From Pannonibacter tanglangensis (GTDB lineage Bacteria; Pseudomonadota; Alphaproteobacteria; Rhizobiales; Stappiaceae): DNA of 64,000 nt. Both the position numbers and the translations under genes were made by a program. This document shows positions 8,534-18,181 of the stretch, piece after piece. The notes under the pieces are model-generated. The model made no database searches. It saw only the letters and a program-made list of their open reading frames with translations, and was not told where the DNA came from. The stretch lies in assembly GCF_009915685.1 (NCBI RefSeq), contig NZ_JAABLP010000002.1, one strand, 5' to 3'. How positions within the stretch are numbered: position 1 is the stretch's first letter; every line of letters starts with the position of its first letter.

Positions 8534-9238
8534 ATGGCTGACCAAGGCAAGCCGCACGGCGGCACCGTCGTCACGGCCGACGAGGCGGAATCCCATCGTC
8601 GCGGCCTCATGCTTGTGCTGTCCTCGCCCTCCGGCGCCGGCAAGTCGACCATTGCCCGGCTTCTGCTGGAGCGGGAAGACAATCTCGAACTGTCGATCTC
8701 GGTGACGACCCGGCCACGCCGGACCAGCGAGATCGACGGGGTGCACTACCATTTCATCACGCGCGAGCGCTTCGAGCAGATGCGCGACCGCGGTGAGCTG
8801 CTGGAATGGGCCGAAGTGCACGGCAACTACTACGCCACGCCGCGCGATCCGGTCGAGAAGGCCCTTGGCGAAGGGCGCGACGTGCTGTTCGACATCGACA
8901 TCCAGGGCACGTTCCAGCTCTATGACCGGATGCGCGAAGACGTGGTGTCTGTGTTCATCCTGCCGCCGTCCATCGCCGAGATGAAGTCGCGCCTGCATCG
9001 CCGGGCCGAGGACACGCAGGAGGTGATCCTGCGCCGGCTCAAGACGGCTGTCGGGGAAATGCGGCACTGGACCGAGTATGATTATGTCGTCGTCAACGAG
9101 GACCTGAGCCGCGCCTATGAAGCGGTCCGGGCCATCCTGAAGGCCGAGCGGCACAAGCGCGCCCGCTCCGCCGCCATCGGCCCGTTCATCGAGGGCATGG
9201 TCGGCGACCTTGAGGGGGAACTGTCCGGCGAAGGCTGA
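8534..9238 (+). CDS. gmk: Guanylate kinase
   Basis: Phosphorylates GMP to GDP. The 234-residue protein has an extra N-terminal stretch of about 24 residues before the P-loop SSPSGAGKST, then the guanylate-kinase signature TTRPRRTSEIDGVHYHFITR. The ATG at 8534 has GGAG at 8522-8525, inside the end of yicC; a GTG at 8525 is in frame but would overlap that site. Starting at the Met just before LVLSSPSGAGKS would remove the extension. It ends the long plus-strand run; a good terminator follows. Confidence 0.96.
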   Translation: MADQGKPHGGTVVTADEAESHRRGLMLVLSSPSGAGKSTIARLLLEREDNLELSISVTTRPRRTSEIDGVHYHFITRERFEQMRDRGELLEWAEVHGNYYATPRDPVEKALGEGRDVLFDIDIQGTFQLYDRMREDVVSVFILPPSIAEMKSRLHRRAEDTQEVILRRLKTAVGEMRHWTEYDYVVVNEDLSRAYEAVRAILKAERHKRARSAAIGPFIEGMVGDLEGELSGEG

Positions 9239-9267
9239 GCGGTGTGCCCTGCGAGACGGAAAGATTG

Positions 9268-9298
9268 GCCCGCCCCGGATCCCGGCGGCGGGCTTTTT
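9268..9298 (+). terminator. Intrinsic terminator after gmk
   Basis: Stem gcccgcc (9268-9274) and ggcgggc (9287-9293) followed by ttttt (9294-9298), about 30 nt after the gmk stop. A classical Rho-independent terminator closing the fab-mltG-yicC-gmk run. Confidence 0.85.
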
Positions 9299-9308
9299 GC
9301 TGCCAGGG

Positions 9309-10385
9309 TCAAAGCAGCCAGATGCCTTTTTCAATCGCATGGCCGACCAGGGCCTTGTTCTCGGCGCTCTCGGAGAAACCGAGAAGGACACTGGCTCGGT
9401 CCCATGTGCCGGATGACAGTCGCCCGATCCAGCCGGCAAGCCCCTCAGCGTCGGCGTCGCGGCCAAGGACATTGTTGTACAGGGCGTTTATGTAAGTTCT
9501 GTCAGAGGGGGTGCGACCGTAGCGCTGGATGAACTCGGCCGATCCGATGAAGGCGGAGGATATCTGATGCAGCGACATGCCGGCGTCCACAAGTTTCACG
9601 TTGTGTCTCAGGCCATCGGTATCGGGTGTGCGGGCAAAGGCAGCCTGGTACAGGCGATAGGTCTGCCCGGCGGCACCATCGAGATCGAACGCAAGTATTC
9701 TGACGCCGTAACATGTAAACTCGACACGCTCGACGTTGACCAGTTCGGTTGACTGTGGGGTCACAGCTCGGTCAAGACTTATCAGATGACCATTGGAGGT
9801 CTTCTCGATCTTGTACGAGGATGGGCAACCCTGAATACGAAATGTGTCCAGTCCGCCCCTGCCATCAAAGTAGTTCTTTCCAGGTCCCAGGATGGCCAAA
9901 TTGTTGAATTGGTTTCCGTAGACGGTATCGTCTCCGGACCTGGCCGACACATTCAAGAAGTTCGTGTAAGTGTTTTCAATTGTCTTGCCGTCAAAAGTGC
10001 CGCGATAAGCGCCGCTCTCCATGTCGAACGTCGTGATCTCCGACTTTTCCACGGCCGTCAAGCTGATCGCGCCGTTGCCGATCACCGTAGAGTTTGAACT
10101 GTAAACAGAAATCGATGTTCTGATATTGGTTTGAGAAAAGTCTACAAATCGAGGCTCTCCGCCAAAGCCGAAATACATGTCTTTCGGCCGTTCCCACGTG
10201 CCGTAGAACTCCAATCGTTCGACGTTATCGATTGAATACTCATCCAAAAACGCAAGGTTTATCCGGACGGTATCATAGCCAGCTCCACCATCCAGGCTGA
10301 ATGAGCCAACCTTGGAATCCAGATGGAAAAGATCAGCCTCACCCGTCCCGACGTTCTCGCCATGCCTGATTGTGAACGTCGCCAC
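9309..10385 (-). CDS. DUF4214 protein with degenerate calcium-binding repeats, probably secreted
   Basis: A 358-residue protein from a GTG start (MATFTIRHGENVGTGEADLF), with GAAGG 9 nt upstream. The middle has glycine/aspartate segments such as LDGGAGYDTV, SARSGDDTVYGNQF and FDGRGGLDTF, resembling worn RTX/haemolysin-type calcium-binding repeats. The C-terminal 120 residues (YRLYQAAFARTPDTDGLRHN, YINALYNNVLGRDADAEGLA) match the DUF4214 pattern common in secreted repeat proteins. No N-terminal signal peptide is visible, which fits type I secretion, but no transporter is nearby. Base composition is clearly lower in GC than the neighbours, and it interrupts the gap between gmk and the rsmA operon; I infer acquisition by transfer. 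Its job is unknown. Confidence 0.8.
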   Translation of the reverse strand: MATFTIRHGENVGTGEADLFHLDSKVGSFSLDGGAGYDTVRINLAFLDEYSIDNVERLEFYGTWERPKDMYFGFGGEPRFVDFSQTNIRTSISVYSSNSTVIGNGAISLTAVEKSEITTFDMESGAYRGTFDGKTIENTYTNFLNVSARSGDDTVYGNQFNNLAILGPGKNYFDGRGGLDTFRIQGCPSSYKIEKTSNGHLISLDRAVTPQSTELVNVERVEFTCYGVRILAFDLDGAAGQTYRLYQAAFARTPDTDGLRHNVKLVDAGMSLHQISSAFIGSAEFIQRYGRTPSDRTYINALYNNVLGRDADAEGLAGWIGRLSSGTWDRASVLLGFSESAENKALVGHAIEKGIWLL

Positions 10386-10495
10386 TGCGATTACCCTTCA
10401 GATTGAAGCCTTGGAGGCTCCACTGATAAATTTCACGAGGGCTGTCGGCAAGTAAAAGTTGCATCGTCTTTGGGGACGTCGCTTTTGTGACGCCC

Positions 10496-11338
10496 TCAGC
10501 TCTCCGCGAAACGCGCGGCCAGCCTGACGAAGCCGGGAATGTCGATTTCCTCGGCGCGCGCGGTCGGGGCGATGCCGCAGTCGGCGATGCGCTGTTCAGC
10601 GTCCGGCTTCAGGCCCTTGAGCGAGGCGCGGAGCATCTTGCGGCGCTGGCCGAAGGCAGCTGCCGTGACGCGTTCGAGATCGGCCAGCGCGCAGGGCAGG
10701 GGCTCCGGATTGGGCTCGAGATGCACCACGGCCGAGGTGACTTTCGGCGGCGGCGTGAAGGCCTGGGGCCCGATGTCGAACAGGATGCGGGCACGGGTGC
10801 GCCAGCCGGCGAGGACGCCGAGGCGGCCGTAATGGTCGTCATCCACGGTGGCGGTGATGCGCTGGCCGACTTCCTTCTGGAACATCAGCGTCAGGGACGC
10901 CCAGAACGGCGGCCAGACGGGCGTGGTGATCCAGTTGAGCAGAAGCTGGGTACCGACGTTGTAGGGCAGGTTGGCGACGATCCTGACCGGATGGCCTTCG
11001 CCGAGTGCGGCGACATCCACCTTCAGCGCGTCGCCCTCGATCACGTCCAGCCGGCCCGGATAGCGGGCGCTGATCTCGGCCAGCGCCGGCAGGCAGCGGC
11101 TGTCCTTCTCGATGGCAATGACCTTGCGCGCGCCATTGGCGAGCAACGCCCGTGTCAGGCCGCCCGGACCGGGACCGACTTCGACGACCGTGGCGTTGGC
11201 AAGGTCACCGGCAGCCCGGGCAATGCGCGAGGTCAGGTTGAGGTCGAGCAGGAAGTTCTGCCCGAGCGATTTCTTGGCATCCAGCCCATGGGTGCGGATG
11301 ACGTCGCGCAGCGGCGGCAGGTCGTCGATCTGGCTCAT
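10496..11338 (-). CDS. rsmA: 16S rRNA dimethyladenosine transferase
   Basis: Dimethylates the two adjacent adenosines in the 3'-terminal helix of 16S rRNA (KsgA). The 280-residue protein contains SLGQNFLLD near the N-terminus, the SAM-binding motif VVEVGPGPGGLTRALL, and the catalytic motif NLPYNVGTQL. It is the last gene of the minus-strand lpt-surA-pdxA-rsmA operon; its ATG overlaps the pdxA stop by 4 bp (ATGA), indicating translational coupling. Confidence 0.96.
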   Translation of the reverse strand: MSQIDDLPPLRDVIRTHGLDAKKSLGQNFLLDLNLTSRIARAAGDLANATVVEVGPGPGGLTRALLANGARKVIAIEKDSRCLPALAEISARYPGRLDVIEGDALKVDVAALGEGHPVRIVANLPYNVGTQLLLNWITTPVWPPFWASLTLMFQKEVGQRITATVDDDHYGRLGVLAGWRTRARILFDIGPQAFTPPPKVTSAVVHLEPNPEPLPCALADLERVTAAAFGQRRKMLRASLKGLKPDAEQRIADCGIAPTARAEEIDIPGFVRLAARFAES

Positions 11339-12354
11339 GCCACCGGGCCTTCCCGGGTGAGCGCTGCCGCCATCCGCACGGCGGCGGCGAAGCTGTCGCA
11401 GCGCGCCGCGCCGGTGCCGGCAATACCGAAGGCCGTGCCGTGATCAGGCGAGGTGCGCACGAAGGGCAGGCCCAGCGTGACATTGACCGTGTCATCGAAA
11501 CCGATGGTCTTCACCGGGATCAGCACCTGGTCGTGATACATGCCGAGCACCACGTCGTAGGTGGCGCGGGCTGCGTCGTGGAACAGCGTGTCGGCCGGCC
11601 ACGGGCCGGAGACGTTGAGGCCCTCGGCGGTCAGCATCTGCAGCACGGGCGCGATCAGGTCCCGGTCCTCGGTGCCCATGCTGCCGCCTTCGCCGGCGTG
11701 GGGATTGAGACCGCAGACGGCGATGCGCGGCCGCTCCAGACCGAAGCGGGTGACAAGATCATGATGCACGATGCGGGCGGTGTCGGCCAGAAGCCCCGCC
11801 GTCAGCAGCTCGGGGACCCGGGCGAGCGGCACGTGGATGGTGACCGGCACCACCATCAGCTTCGGACCGGCCAGCAGCATCACCGGAAGGAAGGGGCCGG
11901 GCGCAAAGCGCTGTGCCAGCTCTCCCAGATATTCGGTGTGTCCGGGGTGCCGGAAGCCGGCGTCGTAGAGCACTTTCTTGGCGATCGGGTTGGTGACGAC
12001 CGCGGCGGCGCGGCCCTCGCGCACATCCTCGACGCAGGCGTCGATCGAGGCGATGACGGCGGCGCCGGTGGCCGGATCCGGGTCGCCGGGATGGTCGGCA
12101 ACGGCCGGTCCGGTGGGCACGACCGGCAGCGCGTCGGCAAAGATGGCGCCCGCCTCCTCCGGCGCACAGGCCCGGCAGGGCACGTCGAGCCCGAGACGGG
12201 CAGCGCGGGCGGCCAGAAACGCGGGATCCCCGCGCATGTAGAAGGGCGGAAGCTCAAGCTCCTCGCGCCGCGCCCAGGCCATCAGGGTGACGTCCGGGCC
12301 GATGCCGGCAGGCTCGCCGCAGGTGACGGCGAGGGCGGGGCGGGGAGCTGTCAT
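11335..12354 (-). CDS. pdxA: 4-hydroxythreonine-4-phosphate dehydrogenase
   Basis: Oxidises 4-phosphohydroxy-L-threonine in the DXP-dependent route to pyridoxal 5'-phosphate. The 339-residue protein starts MTAPRPALAVTCGEPAGIGP, with the GEPAGIGPD motif; metal ligands are in PGHTEYLGEL, and GLNPHAGEGG and GMYHDQVLIPVK are diagnostic. It lies between surA and rsmA, the widespread proteobacterial order, with 15 nt after surA. Confidence 0.96.
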   Translation of the reverse strand: MTAPRPALAVTCGEPAGIGPDVTLMAWARREELELPPFYMRGDPAFLAARAARLGLDVPCRACAPEEAGAIFADALPVVPTGPAVADHPGDPDPATGAAVIASIDACVEDVREGRAAAVVTNPIAKKVLYDAGFRHPGHTEYLGELAQRFAPGPFLPVMLLAGPKLMVVPVTIHVPLARVPELLTAGLLADTARIVHHDLVTRFGLERPRIAVCGLNPHAGEGGSMGTEDRDLIAPVLQMLTAEGLNVSGPWPADTLFHDAARATYDVVLGMYHDQVLIPVKTIGFDDTVNVTLGLPFVRTSPDHGTAFGIAGTGAARCDSFAAAVRMAAALTREGPVA

Positions 12355-12369
12355 CAGGACCGATCCGGC

Positions 12370-13308
12370 TTACTTGTAGACGATCACGGCCGCGCGGCGC
12401 AGCTCCTGGACATAGCGGCGGGTGAGCTGCTCGCCTTCCTTCTGGCGCAGGTCGTCCTCGATCTGCGTGCGGGCGGAAATGTCGGACTTGATCTCGCGCT
12501 TCTTGCAGACGGCGATCATCTGGATGCCGCGTTCGGCGTCAAGCGGGGGCGTCAGACGGCCGACCTCGGTCTTGGCGATGACGTCCTTCATGTCCGCCGG
12601 CAGCTCGGTCTCGAGGCGGAAGCCGATCGACTTGACCACGACCTCGGACAGGCTGCGCGCCTGGGGCACGCCCTGCTCGCAGGAGGTGAAGGTCTTGCGC
12701 AGGGTCTCGGCCTCGCGCTTGCGCTGCACCTTGAAGTTGGGCTTGGCCTTTGCCGGGACGACGAAGATGACCTGCTGCAGCTCGTATTCGACGCTGACGT
12801 CGGCCGGCTTGTCCTTGTTGTTCTCGTCCGCGCGCGCCTTGCGCAGCGCGTTGACGATGTCGGTCTCGCTGATCTGGACCTCGGCGCGGAAGCGCTGGCG
12901 CACCAGCTGGCTGAAGGCGATCTCGGCCTTGAGACGGTTGCGCAGGGTCTCGGGGTTCACACCAGCCTGACGCAAGGCATTTGCGAGATTCTGCGGCGTG
13001 AGATTGACGCGCTGCGCGATGCTGGCAAAGGCGGCGTCGACTTCGGACTTGGAAACGCTGACGCCCATGCGGCGGGCTTCGCGCAGCTTCAGGACGTCGT
13101 CGATCAGCTCTTCCTGCGCCTCGCGCGTGGCTGCCCCGCTGCTCTTGCGCTGGGTCAGGGAAATGAGGCGGGCGCGCTGCTGGATGTCGTAGGAGGTGAT
13201 GGCCTGGTCGGCGACGATGACCTTGATGGAGGACTGGGCCTCGACGCGCGGGGCGGAGACCGTGGCCAGGATCATGGCCATGCAAGCGAGGAGAAGTGAC
13301 TTCTTCAT
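12370..13308 (-). CDS. surA: Periplasmic chaperone / peptidyl-prolyl isomerase SurA-like
   Basis: A 312-residue exported chaperone assisting outer-membrane protein folding, probably including LptD encoded upstream. The start MKKSLLLACMAMILATVSAP is a clean signal peptide with cleavage near residue 24 (RVEA-QSS). A SurA N-terminal domain (about 27-170: DQAITSYDIQQRARLISLTQ) is followed by one parvulin-like domain (about 175-280). It is shorter than E. coli SurA (428 residues), consistent with one rather than two parvulin domains. The frame stays open far upstream, but the signal peptide fixes the start at 13308. Confidence 0.85.
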   Translation of the reverse strand: MKKSLLLACMAMILATVSAPRVEAQSSIKVIVADQAITSYDIQQRARLISLTQRKSSGAATREAQEELIDDVLKLREARRMGVSVSKSEVDAAFASIAQRVNLTPQNLANALRQAGVNPETLRNRLKAEIAFSQLVRQRFRAEVQISETDIVNALRKARADENNKDKPADVSVEYELQQVIFVVPAKAKPNFKVQRKREAETLRKTFTSCEQGVPQARSLSEVVVKSIGFRLETELPADMKDVIAKTEVGRLTPPLDAERGIQMIAVCKKREIKSDISARTQIEDDLRQKEGEQLTRRYVQELRRAAVIVYK

Positions 13309-13504
13309 GTTGTGACTGCCCGGGCCATCCTGCCCGGCGCCTCCCTGTTGCCGTTGCGGAACGGCATCCCCACCGTTTGTCCGCTGCCTGTCGGTCCTGT
13401 GTGACCCACCACCGTTCTCAAGCCCATGGCGTGAAACCATGGCCAAAATTGGGAACTGCACCGCTTTTCGCCGTCGGCAGGCATCCCGGGGGCCGGCGGC
13501 GGCC

Positions 13505-15904
13505 TCAGAGGCCGCCGGTCGAGACCTGGGTGTCGCCGATCGTCCGCAGCCCGAAGCGGAAGAAGACGGTGCGATCAACCGGCTCTTTGTTGTTGCGGCT
13601 GCGGTCTTCCTGGTAGGCGACCGACAGCGAGAAGCCCTCGTCGTCGTAGCCGATGCCGAGCCCGTCCTGCACCACGTTGCGGTTTTCCATGTCGTAGCGC
13701 AGCGAGCCGAAGACGCGCCAGTTGTCGCTGAGGCGCAGGCTTGCGGCGCCGAGCACTTCCTCGCGCGGCTTGTCGATGCCGAGATCGGGCTGGGCGCCGA
13801 GGAAGGCATAGGCGAGCGTGCTGACCACCGGGCCATAGGTTGCCGTCGCCTGGGCCTGCACCCGACGGATCGCGAAATTGTCGTCGTCGAAGCGGGCCTG
13901 GGCACCGAACCGCACGCCGTAGCGCGTGTCGAAATAGGCGCTGCCGACATAGTCGGAGTTGCGCGTTTCCAGACCGGAGTTGCGCGTCGCGCCGAGCAGG
14001 TCCGTGTAGGTGTAGGAGTTCTTGCCGGCCAGATGGAACGAGCGGCCGAACATGGTGCTCAGATACTGGCCGCCGTCGAACTGCAGCTTGTAGTTCAGGC
14101 CGATGTTGGCACGCGTGCCGCCTTCGGCCCGGTCGAAGCCGGAGAACTTGTCGTAGTCGAACAGCGTGGTGGCATCGAAGACGAGGCTCTGGGCGTCGTC
14201 GTTCGGCAGCTGGCCGATGCGCTGCTCGTCCGGGCGCACGATGATCTGCGCCACCGGCTCGATGATCTGGTTGCCGCCGTCGAAGGTGACAACGAAGGGA
14301 TAGCGGTACTCCATGCCCGCTGCCGGCATGAAGCGGCCGGCGAAGGCATCGCCCGTGAGCGAGCTGATGTTCTTGTCCTGCGAGGCCAGGAAGAACAGGT
14401 CGCCGCGCACATAGGCAAAGGGCGTGAAGACCTGGCCGATCGGGTCGATCAGGGTGCGGCGCCAGTCGGTCTGGACGGTCAGGCGCGAGAAGGTGCCGTC
14501 GATGCCGCGGAACCGGTCCACGCCGTTGAAGGCAAAGGCGTCGGTCTTGTTGCGGTGCAGACTGGTGAAGTTGCTCGACAGCGACAGCTCGCCGCCGGCA
14601 ATCGGGTTCTCGAACACGTAATCGTAGTCGACGACCGGCAGCACGTAGGGCTGCTTGTCCTGCAGGCTGCGGCCAACCGGCGAGAAACGGCCGACAGGAT
14701 CATGACCGTCGCGCGAGGAATCATAGTCCTCCTGCGAGATCTGGAAGGCATAGGCCTTGACCGACAGGGCGTTGCGCTCGGTCTCGCCGGCCAGATAGAT
14801 CTGCGAGACCTCGTCGCTCTTGGCAAAGCTCACGCTGTCATAGTCGCGCAGGAAGGCGCGGTCGGTCTTGTGCGTGAGGTCCCAGCCCCATTTCCAGTCG
14901 CGCGAGATGCGGAACTCGCCGTCGGTGTGGATCGCCCCCCGCCAGCGCCGGTCGCCCGACGTGCCGCGGAACTCGGACGGCTGGGCCTGGAACAGGCCGG
15001 CCGCCGCCACCCGGTAGGAGCCCGAGACGAGCCGCTGGCGCCAGACCGCCTCGCTCAGCACGCCCTGTTTCGACAGCGGGGTCAGGGTGACGCCGAGATC
15101 GTAGGTGGGATCGAGCGCCCAGTAGTAGGGCAGCGCGACGCCGAAGCCGAGCCGCTCCGAAAAGACGCCGGACGGCATCAGGAACCCCGTCTTGCGCTTG
15201 ACCGTCGGGTCCGGCATCGACAGGTAGGGCATGTAGGCGATCGGCTGGCCGAAGAACTCCAGCGAGGCGTCCTGGAACTCGACAACCTGCTCCTGCTGGT
15301 TGTGGATGATCCGCTGGGCGCGCAGCCGCCACAGCGGCGGCTTGTTCGCCGGACGGTCGGGGCTGGTGTAGACGGTGTAGAGGCCGTTCTCGAAGGTGGT
15401 GACATTGCCGCCTTCGCGCGTGGCGCGGTCGGCAATGAAGCGGGTGCGCTCGGGCGTGTCGAGCTGCAGCGAGTTGGCAAAGCCCTGGGCGAAGTCGTCC
15501 GAGAGTTCCAGCTCGTTGGTGGTGACGACATTGCCGTCCGGCTCGATGAAGCGCACGTAGCCGCGCGCGACCATCTTGCCGGCCTTGCGGTCGAAGTCGA
15601 CGCGCTCGGCCTCCAGCGTGAAGCCATCGTAGAAGATCTCGACCTTGCCGACGGCCGAGATCACGTCACGGTCGAAGTCATAGGTAAGCTCGGTCGCTTC
15701 CAGAAGCATCTGGGCATCGGGCTTGATGCGGGCCTGCAGCGCGTTCGCAAGCGAATCCTGGGCAACAGCGGGGGTGAGGGCCCCCGGCGCCACGATCAGG
15801 CTGCAGGCAATGACGAACCCCAGGCCGCGGATACGGATGCCGCGAGCCGGGCGCACAGCGCCACGCGTCAGGAAGGAGGGGGCGAGAAGCGAGGACCGCG
15901 TCAT
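13505..15904 (-). CDS. lptD: LPS-assembly protein LptD
   Basis: Outer-membrane beta-barrel that, with the lipoprotein LptE, inserts lipopolysaccharide into the outer leaflet. The 799-residue protein has a signal region (hydrophobic about 28-45, cleavage after PAVAQ), an OstA-type periplasmic jellyroll (about 55-200: LLEATELTYDFDRDVISAVG) and a large C-terminal barrel with alternating aromatic strands. The ATG overlaps the lptG stop by one base (TGATG). It is followed by surA after 196 bp. Confidence 0.95.
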   Translation of the reverse strand: MTRSSLLAPSFLTRGAVRPARGIRIRGLGFVIACSLIVAPGALTPAVAQDSLANALQARIKPDAQMLLEATELTYDFDRDVISAVGKVEIFYDGFTLEAERVDFDRKAGKMVARGYVRFIEPDGNVVTTNELELSDDFAQGFANSLQLDTPERTRFIADRATREGGNVTTFENGLYTVYTSPDRPANKPPLWRLRAQRIIHNQQEQVVEFQDASLEFFGQPIAYMPYLSMPDPTVKRKTGFLMPSGVFSERLGFGVALPYYWALDPTYDLGVTLTPLSKQGVLSEAVWRQRLVSGSYRVAAAGLFQAQPSEFRGTSGDRRWRGAIHTDGEFRISRDWKWGWDLTHKTDRAFLRDYDSVSFAKSDEVSQIYLAGETERNALSVKAYAFQISQEDYDSSRDGHDPVGRFSPVGRSLQDKQPYVLPVVDYDYVFENPIAGGELSLSSNFTSLHRNKTDAFAFNGVDRFRGIDGTFSRLTVQTDWRRTLIDPIGQVFTPFAYVRGDLFFLASQDKNISSLTGDAFAGRFMPAAGMEYRYPFVVTFDGGNQIIEPVAQIIVRPDEQRIGQLPNDDAQSLVFDATTLFDYDKFSGFDRAEGGTRANIGLNYKLQFDGGQYLSTMFGRSFHLAGKNSYTYTDLLGATRNSGLETRNSDYVGSAYFDTRYGVRFGAQARFDDDNFAIRRVQAQATATYGPVVSTLAYAFLGAQPDLGIDKPREEVLGAASLRLSDNWRVFGSLRYDMENRNVVQDGLGIGYDDEGFSLSVAYQEDRSRNNKEPVDRTVFFRFGLRTIGDTQVSTGGL

Positions 15905-16995
15905 CAGCCGTCTTCCTGATTGAGCAGGATCGTCAATCCCATGAGAACTCCAAACACTCCCGGAGCCCAGGCGGCAATCAGCGGCGGAACGATACCCGCT
16001 CCACCCAAATCACGCGCGAGCTCCGACAGAACGTAAAGCACGAAGCCAGACAGGATTCCACCCAGAATCATCCGGCCGAGCCCGCCAAAGCGAGAAACCT
16101 TGAGCGAAACCGCAGCGGCGATCAGAACCATCGCCAGCAAAAGCAGGGGACGGGCCAGAAGCGTCTGATATTGAAGCGTATATCGGTACGCGGGCAATCC
16201 GGCCCGGCGGGCCAGCTCGATGAAGCGGGGCAAGTCCCAGAACGAGATCGATTCGGGCGCGCCGATGCTTTCGCGCACTTCCGTGGGCGTGAGGAAGGTG
16301 GAGACCTTGTAGGCGCCGTAGCGCTGCGGATCGGCTTCCGTCGTGTAGACGATGGCATCCGTGAGGTTCCAGTATTCCTCGAACAGCCGCGCCTCGCGTG
16401 CCTCGATCCGCTCCTGGAACGTGCCGTCATGGTCGAAGGTGAAGATCGTGACGCCGAGCAGGACCGTGCCCTGGCCGATGAGCTGCTCGGCATGCAGCAC
16501 CGATTCTCCGTCAACGCCGTCCTGCCGCAGCCAGACCGAATTGGTGGTCTGGAGCAGGAAGGTTTCCTCCGAGCCGAAGATCCCGGCTGCCAGGTCGTCG
16601 GAGCGCTGCTGCATCCAGACGGCGGCCGGATTGTAGACCATGACCGACAGGATCCCGAGCACCAGCGCGACCAGGGCCGCGGGGGCCCCGAACTGCCAGA
16701 CCGAAATGCCGGCCGCGCGGGTCACCACCAGCTCCAGCGCCCGGCTGAGCGTCACGAAGGCGAGGATCGCGCCGAACAGCACCGCAAAGGGGATGACCTG
16801 CTCGAGGAGCAGCGGCACCCGCAGGAGCGAGATCAGGCTGACCCTGAGCACCGAGACATCGCCCCGCTCGCCGGCGCGGCGCAGGAGCTCCAGCACGTCG
16901 AAGAGATAGATGAGGACGGCAGCCAGCAGGAACAGGCCGAGGATGGCCTTGAGGAAGCGGGCGGAAAAATAGAGCGTGAGCGTGCGGCCAAGCAT
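15904..16995 (-). CDS. lptG: LPS export ABC transporter permease LptG
   Basis: Inner-membrane permease that with LptF and the ATPase LptB extracts LPS from the membrane for transport to LptD. The 363-residue protein MLGRTLTLYFSARFLKAILG has the YjgP/YjgQ pattern: membrane helices near the N-terminus (about 12-35, 50-80, 100-120), a periplasmic beta-jellyroll (about 125-265), and three C-terminal helices (about 275-355). Assigned as LptG by its position directly after lptF and before lptD. Confidence 0.93.
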   Translation of the reverse strand: MLGRTLTLYFSARFLKAILGLFLLAAVLIYLFDVLELLRRAGERGDVSVLRVSLISLLRVPLLLEQVIPFAVLFGAILAFVTLSRALELVVTRAAGISVWQFGAPAALVALVLGILSVMVYNPAAVWMQQRSDDLAAGIFGSEETFLLQTTNSVWLRQDGVDGESVLHAEQLIGQGTVLLGVTIFTFDHDGTFQERIEAREARLFEEYWNLTDAIVYTTEADPQRYGAYKVSTFLTPTEVRESIGAPESISFWDLPRFIELARRAGLPAYRYTLQYQTLLARPLLLLAMVLIAAAVSLKVSRFGGLGRMILGGILSGFVLYVLSELARDLGGAGIVPPLIAAWAPGVFGVLMGLTILLNQEDG

Positions 16996-16996
16996 G

Positions 16997-18181
16997 TCAG
17001 GACGTTCCCCCGCCCATGCGGCCCTGCAGGCGTTGCTGCAGCGCGTCCGCCGCCTCGCCGATGCGCTCCGTCAACCGGCCCATCCAGGCCGGTGCGGCCT
17101 GTTCCGAATGCAGGATGGCCCAGATCGCGGCCGCCATGCCGGCGAGCGGCACGAGATAATGGCCCACCATCATCGCGTCGTCTCCTGCGGTCAGCGAGGT
17201 CACGCCGAAGCCCGCGGTGCGCAGCAGGATGCAGGCGGTCAGCGCGCCGAGGATCGCCATGCCCCGGCTCTGGCGGGTGGTGCGGGCCTGTCCGAGGAAG
17301 GCGAAGACCACCAGCGCGAAGGCGAGCGGATAGAGTGGCTGGCTGAAGCGGCTGTGCAACTCGCCGATCAGCCGTTCGCGGTTGCCGCGGGCGTAGTCGT
17401 CGATGTCGCGCTCGAACATCAGCGCATAGGTGGAGCGTTCGGAGGCCTTGTAGACGGGTTCGCTGGCCTCGGGGATCAGGCTCGAGAGATCAAAGGCGTA
17501 GGACTGGAACCGGACGATGGAAATGTCGCCCTGGCGCTTGGGGCGGCGCTGGATCGTCCCGTTCTGCATGATCAGCAGCGTCCGGCCGGCCGCCTCGACG
17601 ATGTTTCCCTGGTTGGCCTGGTAGGTGAAGATCGTCTCGGGATCGCGGGTGTCGTGCAGCAGCAGCCCGTCGAGCTTGCCGTCGCCGCTGCGGTTGCGGA
17701 TGTGGAAGGTCAGCCCGTCCTCGACCGTGATGAAGCGACCCGGGCGAACGATGTTGGCGACCAGGTCGACGCGCACCCGGGCAATCTCGTCGCGCAGCTG
17801 GGCCAGGCCGAGCGGGGCGACATAAAGGGAGAAGAAGGCGGTGGCAGCCGTGACGGCGAGGGCGAACATCAGCACCGGCTGCAGCACCAGCCAGCGCGAG
17901 CCGCCGGTGGCGTTGATCACGATCAGCTCGCTGTCGCTGGACAGGGCATTGAGGACCAGAATCAGCGCGATCATCAGCGCGAAAGGCGCGACGATGACGA
18001 CAAGGAACGGCATCGCCAGCATCGTGATCGAGATGAACTGGACGATCGTCTGGCCCTTCGAGGTGACGAGATCGAGCTGGCGCAGCGCCTGGGTCGCCCA
18101 GACCACGCCCGTCATGGCGGCGAGCGTCATGACAAAGACGAGGAGGGAGCGCCGGATGATGTATCGTTCAAGCGTCTTCAT
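16997..18181 (-). CDS. lptF: LPS export ABC transporter permease LptF
   Basis: Partner permease of LptG. I start at the ATG at 18181 (MKTLERYIIRRSLLVFVMTL), giving 394 residues; the frame is open for 70 further codons upstream with no family-like sequence, and the MKTLERYI start is typical. Helices occur at about 12-35, 50-80 and 100-125, then a periplasmic domain and three C-terminal helices. First gene of the operon; divergent from pepA over 212 bp, which should carry both promoters. One base separates its stop from the lptG ATG region. Confidence 0.93.
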   Translation of the reverse strand: MKTLERYIIRRSLLVFVMTLAAMTGVVWATQALRQLDLVTSKGQTIVQFISITMLAMPFLVVIVAPFALMIALILVLNALSSDSELIVINATGGSRWLVLQPVLMFALAVTAATAFFSLYVAPLGLAQLRDEIARVRVDLVANIVRPGRFITVEDGLTFHIRNRSGDGKLDGLLLHDTRDPETIFTYQANQGNIVEAAGRTLLIMQNGTIQRRPKRQGDISIVRFQSYAFDLSSLIPEASEPVYKASERSTYALMFERDIDDYARGNRERLIGELHSRFSQPLYPLAFALVVFAFLGQARTTRQSRGMAILGALTACILLRTAGFGVTSLTAGDDAMMVGHYLVPLAGMAAAIWAILHSEQAAPAWMGRLTERIGEAADALQQRLQGRMGGGTS

